This document shows, in pieces, positions 10,201-16,836 of a stretch of 32,988 bases of DNA. The position numbers and the translations under genes are program-made. The notes under the pieces were generated by a model. The model was not told the DNA's origin. It saw only the letters and a list, made by a program, of their open reading frames with translations, and made no database searches. How positions within the stretch are numbered: the stretch's first letter is position 1; every line of letters starts with the position of its first letter. Source of the stretch: an uncultured Clostridia bacterium (GTDB lineage: Bacteria; Bacillota; Clostridia; Oscillospirales; Oscillospiraceae); the NCBI GenBank assembly GCA_945873295.1, contig CAMCCS010000009.1:1-32988 (forward strand). The letters are read 5' to 3'.

Positions 10201-10598
10201 AGGCACTCATCCGGCGCCTCGGGCATCCGTCCGCCCCGAAGCACAAGGCGGTTGATCTTCTCCGGTATGGAGTAAAAACGGTAGACCGCGTCCTCCCCCT
10301 CTTCGCTGCTGACAATGAGGTCCGTATAGAAGACGCCCTCTGCGTCTTCAACGCCCTCCATCCCGGCAACCGCGGAAACCTGGTCCCGGCTCCAGCCATA
10401 GGTGGACAGCAGCCGCAGATCAAACATATTCTGCGCGTCCGTATACTTCTGTCCCGTGGCGACCATGTCGGCTTTCGTAGTCCGAAGGCCCACGAAAATG
10501 GCGGCACCCAGGGCAATAATCACCGCAATCGCGATAAAACGCCCCATGGAACGGAAGATGGACTGGCGCAGGTTTTTGGCCATCATACTGCGTTTCAT
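7221..10598 (-). CDS. ABC transporter permease, FtsX/MacB type with long coiled coil
   Basis: About 1,125 residues. One membrane helix (residues ~18-37, FIAIAVIIALGAAIFVGL) is followed by an extracytoplasmic domain. Residues ~265-575 are rich in Glu, Gln, Ala and Lys with heptad character, a long coiled coil. There are then two FtsX-like four-helix permease segments (about 600-730 and 1000-1120) separated by a second soluble domain. The topology matches large Firmicutes exporters that pair with a MacB/LolD-type ATPase; cargo is not predictable. ATG 10598 overlaps the ATPase stop codon by one base (TAATG), pointing to translational coupling. An ATG two codons upstream (10604) is also possible but lies very close to the GGAG site. 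The coiled coil is unusually long and could bridge the wall or clamp a partner protein. Confidence 0.88.
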   Translation of the reverse strand: MKRSMMAKNLRQSIFRSMGRFIAIAVIIALGAAIFVGLRTTKADMVATGQKYTDAQNMFDLRLLSTYGWSRDQVSAVAGMEGVEDAEGVFYTDLIVSSEEGEDAVYRFYSIPEKINRLVLRGGRMPEAPDECLADGQRYDDSILGTQITIAQCNDEDSLDLLRYRTFTVVGYVSTPLYMDNSRGSTSVGSGSIANYYFVPEDAFDADYYTEIHITIPGDYAIYSDEYNDALESMADKIEPLLEPLAQERLDDVRRDAKKQYNDGIRQYAEGYLEYWEGKTEAEEKLRDGFQELLDGEDSLRHAQWQLEDGERQIAEAKVTIRDGRTSLRNARKTLANSRVSAYKQISDASKTLLENFQTVNDNLQQVNAALVELSAKNAEVSVGIIQLETVIAAEDAGIQASKTALQYAEQFGASEETIAQLQAALDEMIASREAHAAQLEEAQAGKAQLDEKIAELNETKNQLENARSQIEMGILELNQSQALMEKQFAAAEAQIAAGEAQLDDYEQMLPQREQEIADGWEELEEGKQKYLEGKQEYRDGKNEALQELKDAEAELNDAWAELTDARHTIDKMTKNDVIVLDRNSNPGYSSLDSNSDIVEGVSRVFPAFFLLVAALVCITTMTRMVDEERTQIGTLKALGYGSGTIISKYLIYAGSTAVVGCLLGVAVGSVIFPVILWEAYKIIIYVDPQICLQLDLPLCVMVFLMYTCAMLLVTWYCCRRSLQEVPAELIRPKAPSTGKQLIFEKLKLWNKVSFLNKVTIRNIFRYHQRMAMMLLGIGGCTALLLTGFGIRDTIVHIADTQFQEVSLYDMAVYFRDGRTPEQQAEFLGELSDGEQAMFFYQTSMELDGGGMTKDIYMIAATDELLQYQSLCEGSDPIAFPGENEVLLSVGAAESMGIRVGDQVTLRDPDMRIIELTVSGIYDNYVYNYAIVDTSTLENQWGEAPENQMAYVILPEGADAYSAGARISGLDGVMSVSVNEELASMVSGMMDALDLVVVVVVFCAALLAVVVLYNLTNININERIREIATIKVLGFTATETGMYVFKENLALCGMGTVLGLLMGKLLLAFVIDQIRIDFVWFRARLLVPSYLWSVILTILTALLVDLFFYFRLEKINMAEALKSVE

Positions 10599-11299
10599 TA
10601 CCATTCAATCTCCGCAATGTCCTGAGGCTTTTCGTTTATCTCCACGGAACAGACCGTTCCGTTCTTCACCCGGATTACCCGGTCGGCCATGCCCGTCAGG
10701 GCGCTGTTGTGGGTGATGATAATGACGGTCATGTTGTTTTTCCGGCCGGTATCCTGCAGGAGCTGCAAAATTGCCTTGCCTGTCTGATAGTCCAGAGCGC
10801 CTGTCGGCTCATCGCAGAGCAAAAGCTTGGGATTTTTCGCCAGAGCCCGGGCAATGGCAACCCGCTGCTGCTCACCGCCGGAAAGCTGGCTGGGGAAATT
10901 TTTCATTCTCGCTTCCAGGCCCACTTCCTTCATGACCTCCGCCGCATCCAGGGGGTGTGGGCAGATCTGATTCGCAAGCTCCACATTCTCCACTGCGGTA
11001 AGATTGCCGATCAGATTATAAAACTGGAACACAAAGCCCACGTCCAGGCGGCGGTACATGGTAAGCTGCTTTTTATTCATGGCGGACACTTCCTGACCGT
11101 CCAGGAAGACCTTTCCCTCCGACAGAGTATCCATTCCGCCCAAAATATTCAAAAGGGTTGTTTTGCCGGCACCTGAGGGACCGACAATGACAACCAGCTC
11201 CCCTTTTTCAATCTGGAAGCTGGCATCGTGGAGGGCACAGATGTCCACCTCGCCCATGTGATAGGTTTTTCCCACATTCTGGAATTCCACGAAAGCCAT
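10598..11299 (-). CDS. ABC transporter ATP-binding protein, LolD/MacB family
   Basis: 233 residues. Walker [10 protein letters not shown] (40-48), Q-loop FQFYNL (91-96), signature LSGGEQQRV (139-147), Walker B LLLCDEP (159-165) and H-loop ITHN are all intact. The family powers conformational work of FtsX-type permeases for export or lipoprotein/peptide handling, not classical channel transport. ATG 11299 follows GGAGG with an 8-nt spacer. The permease gene overlaps its stop codon, so the two form one transporter operon. No adjacent two-component system of the Bce type is present. Confidence 0.95.
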   Translation of the reverse strand: MAFVEFQNVGKTYHMGEVDICALHDASFQIEKGELVVIVGPSGAGKTTLLNILGGMDTLSEGKVFLDGQEVSAMNKKQLTMYRRLDVGFVFQFYNLIGNLTAVENVELANQICPHPLDAAEVMKEVGLEARMKNFPSQLSGGEQQRVAIARALAKNPKLLLCDEPTGALDYQTGKAILQLLQDTGRKNNMTVIIITHNSALTGMADRVIRVKNGTVCSVEINEKPQDIAEIEW

Positions 11300-11327
11300 C
11301 CTCTGCGCCTCCCTTGCCTTTTTTCAT

Positions 11328-11357
11328 ATCATAGCACAGTTTCCGGAAAGTTTACAA
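11328..11357 (-). promoter_or_regulatory. ABC transporter operon promoter with palindrome
   Basis: TTGTAA (11357-11352), an 18-bp spacer and TATGAT (11333-11328) with extended -10 TGC. The spacer contains the palindrome TTTCCGGAAA, a possible operator. Confidence 0.6.
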
Positions 11358-11409
11358 ACTTTTTGTGAATTTCCGGGAAAAAGGAACCGGCAAAATAAAT
11401 TCATCGAAA

Positions 11410-11823
11410 TCACTTCCGGAATACCAGAAGCTTACTTCCCAGATAATTTACCACAACGACAATAATGCTGGTTATGATTTTCCACACATTGCCGTCCTGC
11501 CCCAACAGGTCCACAAAAAGGAGAAGAATTCCCGTTTCCAGCGCGCCGGATGCCACCCGGCAGCCCACAAAACGGGCAAACTCAGGCACCACGGTTTTTG
11601 CCGACCAGTCATGGCTTCGGAACACGAAAGGTTTATTTGTCAGATAGGCAAAAACCACGGCGAAAACCCAGGCAACAATATTACTGACGGAGGCAGAAAG
11701 GTGGAAAAGATTATAGCAGGGCAGATACACCGCATAGTTGACCAGAGTCGTTAATATGCCAAAAAACAGATAGCTGAGCGGCGCCCAATAGCGCTTTACA
11801 AGGTTTTTAAGCCAATTCAGCAT
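11410..11823 (-). CDS. GtrA-family membrane protein
   Basis: 137 residues with four predicted membrane helices (about 16-37, 44-62, 84-105, 114-133). N-terminal FFGILTTLVNYAVY and C-terminal NYLGSKLLVFRK are typical of GtrA proteins, thought to help move or flip polyprenyl-linked sugars during surface polysaccharide decoration. ATG 11823 is chosen because GGGAGG lies 8 nt upstream. A longer in-frame reading to 11940 would run through the promoter and has no ribosome site. An extended -10 (TGC TATACT, 11866-11858) with a poor -35 lies upstream. No glycosyltransferase partner is adjacent, so the sugar cannot be named. Confidence 0.88.
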   Translation of the reverse strand: MLNWLKNLVKRYWAPLSYLFFGILTTLVNYAVYLPCYNLFHLSASVSNIVAWVFAVVFAYLTNKPFVFRSHDWSAKTVVPEFARFVGCRVASGALETGILLLFVDLLGQDGNVWKIITSIIVVVVNYLGSKLLVFRK

Positions 11824-11857
11824 AGGATTTTCCTCCCGGGACATGATAGTTGTGGAT

Positions 11858-11866
11858 AGTATAGCA
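11858..11866 (-). promoter_or_regulatory. Extended -10 promoter of the GtrA-family gene
   Basis: TGC followed by TATACT on the minus strand, 35 nt before the start codon. No good -35 hexamer is visible. Confidence 0.45.
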
Positions 11867-11933
11867 CAAAGTCGGCCAAAGGTACAGCTTTTTTGCCGCC
11901 TGCAACAAAATTCATCTTTCAGAGAAATTACCA

Positions 11934-11962
11934 TTGACAATTCCTCAAATATTCGATATAAT
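11934..11962 (+). promoter_or_regulatory. Consensus promoter of the D-lactate dehydrogenase gene
   Basis: TTGACA (11934-11939), a 17-bp spacer and TATAAT (11957-11962): both hexamers match the sigma-A consensus exactly. Confidence 0.9.
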
Positions 11963-11975
11963 TTTATCGATAAAA
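11962..11975. promoter_or_regulatory. 14-bp palindrome over the ldh transcription start
   Basis: TTTTATCGATAAAA is a perfect palindrome beginning at the last base of the -10 hexamer and covering the expected start point, a good place for a repressor. It does not match the usual Rex site (TTGTTAA, gap, TTAACAA), so the regulator is unknown. Confidence 0.45.
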
Positions 11976-11992
11976 GGTAAGGAGTGATTGTA

Positions 11993-12982
11993 ATGAAACT
12001 TGCTTTTTTTGATACAAAGCCCTACGACATGCCCGGTTTTGATCGGTACGCGGTCCAGGCAGGCATTGAGATCAAATACTATGAGACCCGGCTGAACGAG
12101 GATACCGTTTCTCTTGCATCCGGCTTTGACGCTGTGTGCGTGTTTGTCAACGATACGGTGAACGCCAATGTAGTGAACAAGCTCAGCGACCTGGGTGTTC
12201 AGGTCATTGCACTGCGGTGCGCAGGATTCAACAATGTGGATATTCCCAGATGCTCTGGAAAGCTCCGGGTTTTCCGTGTCCCTGCCTACTCCCCCCACGC
12301 GGTAGCGGAGCACGCCATGGCGCTGCTGCTCACCATCAACCGCCGCACCCACAAGGCTTTTATCCGCACCCGGGAATTTAACTTCAGCCTTCAGGGTCTG
12401 GCGGGATTTGACCTGTACGGAAAGACTGTAGGCATTATCGGCACCGGAAAAATCGGCAGGGTCTTTGCGGATATTTGCCGGGGCTTCGGTATGCGGATCC
12501 TGGCCTATGACAAATTTCCCGCCCAAAATGCCGGGCTGGAATACGTAGATCTTCCCACCCTCTTCCGGGAGTCCGATATTATCTCCCTTCACTGCCCCCT
12601 CACCGATGAGACGGCCCACATTATCGATTCCGATTCCATCGCCATGATGAAAAAAGGTGTGACCATCATCAACACATCCCGGGGTGCCCTCATTAATACC
12701 GAGGATCTGATTACCGGAATCAAGGAAAAGAAGATCGGCGCGGCCTGCCTGGATGTTTATGAGGAGGAAGGGGATCTTTTCTACGAGGACTTCTCCGGCC
12801 ATATCGTTCAGGATGACAAGCTGGTGCGGCTTATCGCCATGCCCAATGTGATCGTCACCTCTCACCAGGCTTTTCTGACCCAGGAGGCCCTGGACAATAT
12901 CGCCGCCACCACGGTGGAAAACCTCCGCAAGTTTGAAGCCGGCATTCCCAGTCCGGAGACAGAAGTGGTGTTCCATTCGTAA
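11993..12982 (+). CDS. ldhA: D-lactate dehydrogenase (NAD-dependent 2-hydroxyacid dehydrogenase)
   Basis: 329 residues. It belongs to the D-isomer-specific 2-hydroxyacid dehydrogenases and most resembles fermentative D-LDH, reducing pyruvate to D-lactate while reoxidising NADH. Family signatures are LRCAGFNNVD (74-83), VPAYSPHAVAEHA (96-108), the nucleotide loop GTGKIG (150-155), NTSRG with catalytic Arg230, and SHQAFLT with catalytic His291. A Glu in YEEEG (256-260) completes the relay. ATG 11993 follows AAGGAG with an 8-nt spacer. A GTG nine bases upstream is inside the ribosome site and is rejected. The strong promoter with a palindrome at the start point suggests high but switchable expression, fitting redox balancing. 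Other 2-hydroxyacid substrates cannot be excluded. Confidence 0.92.
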   Translation: MKLAFFDTKPYDMPGFDRYAVQAGIEIKYYETRLNEDTVSLASGFDAVCVFVNDTVNANVVNKLSDLGVQVIALRCAGFNNVDIPRCSGKLRVFRVPAYSPHAVAEHAMALLLTINRRTHKAFIRTREFNFSLQGLAGFDLYGKTVGIIGTGKIGRVFADICRGFGMRILAYDKFPAQNAGLEYVDLPTLFRESDIISLHCPLTDETAHIIDSDSIAMMKKGVTIINTSRGALINTEDLITGIKEKKIGAACLDVYEEEGDLFYEDFSGHIVQDDKLVRLIAMPNVIVTSHQAFLTQEALDNIAATTVENLRKFEAGIPSPETEVVFHS

Positions 12983-13016
12983 GAGGCCTGAATAGAATGG
13001 TCCGGGAGGGATCCGC

Positions 13017-13118
13017 ATGGGTCTTGACGCATTCGCCGCGGCAGCCAGCAGCATTCTCGCCGCCTTTGGAATAACCGTCCTTTGTCTTTGGCTGCGAAAA
13101 AAGCTGAAAAAGATATAA
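13017..13118 (+). CDS. 33-residue membrane micro-protein
   Basis: A short frame with an ATG at 13017 preceded by GGGAGG (6-nt spacer) and closed by TAA at 13116. The product begins MGLDAFAAAASS, has one hydrophobic segment (about residues 5-26) and ends in a basic tail (RKKLKKI), the pattern of single-pass membrane micro-proteins with the tail in the cytoplasm. It sits 34 nt after the D-lactate dehydrogenase stop and directly before a terminator hairpin, so it would be on the ldh transcript. No family is recognised. It may be a small regulator or simply a conserved hypothetical protein. Confidence 0.6.
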   Translation: MGLDAFAAAASSILAAFGITVLCLWLRKKLKKI

Positions 13119-13124
13119 AAGGAG

Positions 13125-13161
13125 CACCCGGAAAAGCCGTCTGGCTGATCCGGGTGTTTTT
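13125..13161 (+). terminator. Intrinsic terminator after ldhA and the micro-ORF
   Basis: CACCCGG (13125-13131) pairs with CCGGGTG (13150-13156), with an inner AGCC/GGCT stem and a following T-run. A weaker T-run on the minus strand may also serve the opposing acetyltransferase gene. Confidence 0.8.
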
Positions 13162-13165
13162 CATT

Positions 13166-13621
13166 TTACAGGTTCCGTTCCAGGGTCACACCGCGAAGGT
13201 GAAAGCCCATCTTCCGGTAAAAAGCAAGGCCGTCTTCGTTTTCCACATAGGCACCCAGGCGCAGGCAGGTGCAGCCAAAGGCTTTGGCAAGGGCAGCAGC
13301 CTCCTGCATGATCTGCGTGCCGATGCCTTGGCTCCGGCAGTCCTCCCGGACACACAGCTCGTCCATCACAAACTCCCGATGAGCAACAAAGCCCGGAATG
13401 TCAAATGCTGCCACGTGGGCATTGATGTAGCCCACGATCTGTCCGTCCTGCCAGGCGCAGAAAAGCTCCTTTTTTTCAATGGCTTCCCGGAACCGTTCCT
13501 CGGGATACATTTGCTCCGCCATTCTGAAAAGGTCCGGCCGCCAGCCGATGTGAAGCCTGTGGACCTGCTCTGCCAGGGCATTGACCGTCTCCCGGTCCTC
13601 TGGCCTCGCAAGCTCCAGCAT
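13166..13621 (-). CDS. GNAT-family N-acetyltransferase
   Basis: 151 residues, the length of a single GNAT domain. The acetyl-CoA-binding motif A is CRSQGIGTQIM (residues ~99-109), preceded by the strand FVMDELCV and followed by ENEDGLAFYRKMGF, the usual motif B. The acceptor is not predictable. Its start ATG 13621 overlaps the tyrS stop by one base (TGATG), so it is translationally coupled to tyrS as the last gene of the T-box operon. A link to aminoacyl or peptide acetylation is possible but only inferred from position. Confidence 0.9.
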   Translation of the reverse strand: MLELARPEDRETVNALAEQVHRLHIGWRPDLFRMAEQMYPEERFREAIEKKELFCAWQDGQIVGYINAHVAAFDIPGFVAHREFVMDELCVREDCRSQGIGTQIMQEAAALAKAFGCTCLRLGAYVENEDGLAFYRKMGFHLRGVTLERNL

Positions 13622-14844
13622 CAGCCAAGCACCGCCTTGTGGAATACCTTCTTGCCCTTGCGCAGCTTAACACCGGCCTTCAGTTCTTCCTCGGTCACCT
13701 GTACCGTGGCGGCAGCGACTTTTTCATCGTTCAGGAACACGCCGCCCTGCTCCACCAGACGGCGGGCTTCCTTATTGGAGGAGGCCAGAGAGCAGGCAAC
13801 CATGAGATTCAGAATACCGATTTTACCGTCCGTGAGCTTATCCGCGGAAATTTCCGTTGTGGGCATATTGGCATCGTCTCCACCGCCGACAAACAGGGCT
13901 TTTGCGGCGGCCTGGGCCTTGGCTGCCTCTTCCTCGCCGTGGACCAGCTTGGTCAGCTCAAAGGCAAGAATCTCCTTTGCCTCGTTGATTTTGGCATCCT
14001 GCCAGGTATCCATTTCGTTGATCTGTTCCAGCGGCAGGAAGGTCAGCATCCGGATGCACTTCATAACATCGGCATCGGCTACATTACGCCAGTACTGGTA
14101 GAATTCAAAGGGACTGGTCTTATTGGGGTCCAGCCACACCGCGTTGCCGGCGGTCTTGCCCATCTTGTTGCCCTGGGAGTCCGTCAGCAGGGTGATGGTC
14201 ATGCAGTGGGCATCCTGACCCAGCTTCTTGCGGATCAGTTCCGTACCGCCCAGCATATTGCTCCACTGGTCGTTGCCGCCGAACTGCATGTTGCAGCCGT
14301 AGTGCTGGAACAGGTAGTAGAAGTCGTAGGACTGCATGATCATGTAGTTGAATTCCAGGAAAGAAAGGCCCTTTTCCATGCGCTGCTTGTAGCACTCCGC
14401 CCGGAGCATGTTGTTGACGGAGAAGCAGGCGCCTACCTCCCGCAGAAGCTCCACATAGTTGAGGTTCAGCAGCCAGTCGGCGTTGTTCACCATCTGGGCC
14501 TTGCCCGGCCCAAACTCAATGAAGCGCTCCATCTGACGCTTGAAGCACTCGGCATTGTGGTCAATGTCTTCCTTGGTCAGCATTTTGCGCATGTCGGTAC
14601 GGCCAGAGGGGTCGCCGATCATGGTGGTGCCGCCGCCAATCAGGGCAATGGGCTTGTTTCCAGCCATTTGCAGCCGCTTCATCAGGGTCAGCGCCATAAA
14701 GTGTCCGGCGGTCAGGCTGTCGGCAGTGCAGTCAAAGCCGATATAGAAGGTAGCCTTGCCGTTGTCGATCATCTCCCGGATTTCCGCCTCATTGGTAACC
14801 TGGGCAATGAGGCCCCGGGCAACCAGTTCATCATACAGTTTCAT
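13621..14844 (-). CDS. tyrS: Tyrosyl-tRNA synthetase
   Basis: 407 residues, the usual length for bacterial TyrRS. It charges tRNA-Tyr with tyrosine in the cytoplasm. The class I HIGH-type motif appears as TAGH (45-48) after YIGFDCTADSL. The tyrosine pocket and ATP region include GDPSGR (77-82). The KMSKS-type loop is KMGKT (227-231), with QFGGNDQWSN (187-196) before it. Residues ~341-407 form an S4 RNA-binding domain (RRLVEQGGVFLND). ATG 14844 follows the M28 peptidase stop by 15 nt with AAGGAA upstream. The operon leader carries a T-box whose features fit tRNA-Tyr. Confidence 0.97.
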   Translation of the reverse strand: MKLYDELVARGLIAQVTNEAEIREMIDNGKATFYIGFDCTADSLTAGHFMALTLMKRLQMAGNKPIALIGGGTTMIGDPSGRTDMRKMLTKEDIDHNAECFKRQMERFIEFGPGKAQMVNNADWLLNLNYVELLREVGACFSVNNMLRAECYKQRMEKGLSFLEFNYMIMQSYDFYYLFQHYGCNMQFGGNDQWSNMLGGTELIRKKLGQDAHCMTITLLTDSQGNKMGKTAGNAVWLDPNKTSPFEFYQYWRNVADADVMKCIRMLTFLPLEQINEMDTWQDAKINEAKEILAFELTKLVHGEEEAAKAQAAAKALFVGGGDDANMPTTEISADKLTDGKIGILNLMVACSLASSNKEARRLVEQGGVFLNDEKVAAATVQVTEEELKAGVKLRKGKKVFHKAVLG

Positions 14845-14859
14845 AAAGCATTTCCTTTC

Positions 14860-15792
14860 TTATTCCCCCTGGGACCGGCTGACCAGACTTGTCAGAGCGG
14901 CCCGCAGAATATTGACATTTGTTTGGTCCAATATGGTATCCCTCGCCGTATGGATACGGGAAAGATACAGCGCCAGCTTCCCTTTCCGCAGAGCGCAGAT
15001 GCCCACGCCGAGGGGAAAATTGCCCTGATCCGACGGGTAAACGGCAAAGCCCTTTTCCTTTAAGGATACCCGCTTCTCTCCGAAAAGGCCGCAGCAGGTG
15101 CGAAGCAGCGCCATCTTTTGCTTGTCCTTTTTCAGCTTCCCCGTGGGAAAGAATAAAATCTCATTTCCGTCACCTACACAGTCCAGATTCAGTACAATCT
15201 GTTTCTGAACCTGCGCCTTATGGGCCTTCCGGTAGGAAGCCGAGCCGATCACGCCCAGTTCCTCCAGGTCGAACAGGACAAAGCAAACCTTATCCCGCTG
15301 GTTTTTAGGCATCGTTCCGGCAATCTCCAGAAGCGTAACCACCCCGGAGGTATTGTCGTTGGCATTCCTGGGATTGGCAGGTCCGCACAGCAGCAGGGCG
15401 ATATTGACCCAAATAAGGATCAGGAAAACAAGCTGCCCGACAAAAAAGCTGTCCGTCAGCCAGCCCACGGCAATCCCCAGCAGGACAGCCGGAAGCAGAA
15501 TCACCGCTGTGACAACAAGCTGATACAATACAAAAAGGACAACATTACAGGGCGTAATGAGATTCGGGACCAGCATTCCCGCGCAGGTATCATAGTGGGC
15601 AGTGATCAGGAATTTTGCCTTTTCCGGGTCGCCGATCACAAGGTTCCGCGCGCCAAGGGAACCGGATTCTTCCCGGCATCCATAGCCGTTCCGGGAAAGC
15701 CAGTCTGACACTGCATTTCGAAACATTTGTTTCTGCTTTTTTGTTTTACGGACGGGAAACTGTTCCAAAACGTCCATAGGGTTTCCCAGCAT
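14860..15792 (-). CDS. Membrane-inserted M28-family zinc aminopeptidase
   Basis: 310 residues. All expected M28 metal and catalytic residues are visible: His66 and Asp68 (HYDTC), Asp146 (NDNTSG), Glu177-Glu178 (EELG), Asp204 and His281. Between HYD and NDN lie about 60 hydrophobic residues (~81-136) forming two or three membrane helices, so the catalytic domain is anchored by an insert and not by a terminal helix. M28 enzymes normally release N-terminal amino acids from peptides; which side of the membrane it works on is unclear. ATG 15792 is chosen because AAGGAG precedes it. A longer reading to 15870 would pass through the T-box terminator. It is the first gene after the T-box and lies 15 nt before tyrS. 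Confidence 0.85.
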   Translation of the reverse strand: MLGNPMDVLEQFPVRKTKKQKQMFRNAVSDWLSRNGYGCREESGSLGARNLVIGDPEKAKFLITAHYDTCAGMLVPNLITPCNVVLFVLYQLVVTAVILLPAVLLGIAVGWLTDSFFVGQLVFLILIWVNIALLLCGPANPRNANDNTSGVVTLLEIAGTMPKNQRDKVCFVLFDLEELGVIGSASYRKAHKAQVQKQIVLNLDCVGDGNEILFFPTGKLKKDKQKMALLRTCCGLFGEKRVSLKEKGFAVYPSDQGNFPLGVGICALRKGKLALYLSRIHTARDTILDQTNVNILRAALTSLVSRSQGE

Positions 15793-15817
15793 ACATTCTC
15801 TCCTTTCCGGGCAACAC

Positions 15818-16076
15818 AAAAAAGCCCCCTGTCCAAATCCGGACAGAGGGCGCAGAAAGCGCGGTACCACCTCATAATCGGCGCTTCCTCACGGACAGCG
15901 CCCTCACAGCGTCAGATAACGCCTACCGCTGTATCGGGCGAACCCGTCCTGCCCTACTGGATGTTCAGGCAAGCCACTCCGGGAGGTATTTGGGCGGTCT
16001 TTCCTGTTCCCTCGCACCAACCGGGAACTCTCTGGAGGAAAGGGGGCGCTTACTTCATCCCTTCACTGTGTTGACT
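15818..16076 (-). ncRNA. T-box leader, probably tyrosine-specific
   Basis: An untranslated leader of about 280 nt precedes the M28-tyrS operon. The T-box core TGGTACCGCG is at 15869-15860. The antiterminator pairs AAGCGC upstream with GCGCTT downstream of the core. The competing terminator pairs 15851-15841 with 15834-15824 (11 bp, one G-U) and ends in six T. Stem I shows the AGAGAG motif and apical GGTTGGTGCGAG. A TAC codon in AAATACC (15988-15986) is in the expected specifier position. The bulge TGGT would pair with an ACCA end, matching the A73 discriminator of tRNA-Tyr. Downstream tyrS supports a tyrosine readout. Uncharged tRNA-Tyr should switch the operon on. This fills the 360-nt gap before the M28 gene. 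Confidence 0.9.
15824..15851 (-). terminator. T-box-controlled terminator
   Basis: GCCCTCTGTCC pairs with GGACAGGGGGC, followed on the minus strand by six T (15823-15818). It overlaps the region used by the antiterminator upstream. Confidence 0.9.
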
Positions 16077-16081
16077 TTCCT

Positions 16082-16110
16082 ATCCTAACAAAAAGCGTCT
16101 GTTTTGTCAA
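16082..16110 (-). promoter_or_regulatory. Promoter of the T-box/M28/tyrS operon
   Basis: TTGACA (16110-16105), a 17-bp spacer and TAGGAT (16087-16082) with an extended -10 TG. The -35 lies two bases from a fragment of a repeat element. Confidence 0.75.
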
Positions 16111-16112
16111 GA

Positions 16113-16144
16113 GGCAACCTCCGAAAAGTGCTTTTTGCGGTTTT
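16113..16144. repeat. Fragment related to the palindromic element at 19038
   Basis: About 32 bp beginning GGCAACCTC and ending TTTTTGCGGTTT match the left end of the 19038-19198 element at roughly 27 positions. No matching right end is present, so this looks like a decayed or partial copy. Confidence 0.5.
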
Positions 16145-16152
16145 AAAGGTGT

Positions 16153-16500
16153 TCAAGAGACAGAGGAAACCAAATATCGGTTTCGGATCCTCCGGTAGCT
16201 TTTTACCAGCCACCAGATTCCCACAGTACAGGCAAGGCACAGCACAATCAGGGCCGCAATATTGCACCAGGAATACCACATTCCTACAATGCCCAATATC
16301 CCTGCCAGCCAGAAAGAGAAACTGTACTGCTTCCACATCCGGCCATTCTCCCGATTATAGGCCGGAATATCGGAAACGGTTCTGGGGTCAACTTCGCTGC
16401 CCGCCCAGAAGTGCATGGGTGTCTTCCGTCCGGCGGCCCACCTGCCGATTCCGTAAAACACTGCCCCGCTGCCCCAGCAGCAGACAATAAGAATTACCAA
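16153..16500 (-). pseudogene. Small membrane protein gene with 5' end displaced by a mobile element
   Basis: The remaining frame encodes about 115 residues with two to three membrane helices and the stretch GIGRWAAGRKTPMHFW, AGSEVDPRTVSDIPAYNREN, typical of a widespread Clostridia membrane family of unknown role. It now has only a TTG (16500) as possible start and no convincing ribosome site. A 310-bp palindromic element sits 8 nt upstream. Removing it together with one copy of the 10-bp duplication joins the ATG at 16845 to this frame and restores the N-terminus MDKSDIAGLVILIV, with a start overlapping the last codons of recN. The gene is therefore a 5'-disrupted former member of the recN operon. 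It could still be made at low level from TTG. Confidence 0.75.
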
Positions 16501-16517
16501 CCCGGCAATATCGCTTT

Positions 16518-16827
16518 CAGGTTATCGGCTTTAATAAGCTGATCGTGAAATTGTAAATTGGCGGGCCAATACCTTCCCCCGGGGGGAAGGTGCCCCGCAG
16601 GGGCGGATGAGGAATGGCGACATTTTCTGATCTGGGACGCAGGCAAATAAGAACGTACAGCTTTTCAAATTGTACCTTTTTTACGAACTACATACGAAAT
16701 CGTTCCATCTCGCCGTTCCTCATCAGTCTCGCTTCGCTCGACAGCTTCCCCCCGGGGGAAGCGATGGTGCTGCCGCACCGGTGCGTCACATACCAAATTG
16801 AGTGTGCTTACTAAAGCCGATAACCTT
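16518..16827. mobile_element. 310-bp MITE-like palindromic element with 10-bp target duplication
   Basis: Near-terminal inverted repeats (16519-16539 and 16806-16826) share AGGTTATCGGCTTTA and TAAGC with one mismatch in 21. The element is flanked by the direct repeat ATATCGCTTT (16508-16517 and 16828-16837). Inside are a second inverted pair (16606-16620 with 16710-16724, 14 of 15) and local hairpins such as CCTTCCCCC/GGGGGGAAGG. It has no transposase, so it would have been moved in trans. It fills the 336-nt gap between recN and the small membrane gene. Confidence 0.85.
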
Positions 16828-16836
16828 ATATCGCTT

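Noticed and set aside
11962-11975. Rex redox-repressor site at ldhA
   Set aside because: The palindrome lacks the TTGTTAA half-sites and central gap of Rex operators.
13639-15063. 474-codon plus-strand frame over tyrS
   Set aside because: It is antisense to a clearly conserved tyrS and has no family features.
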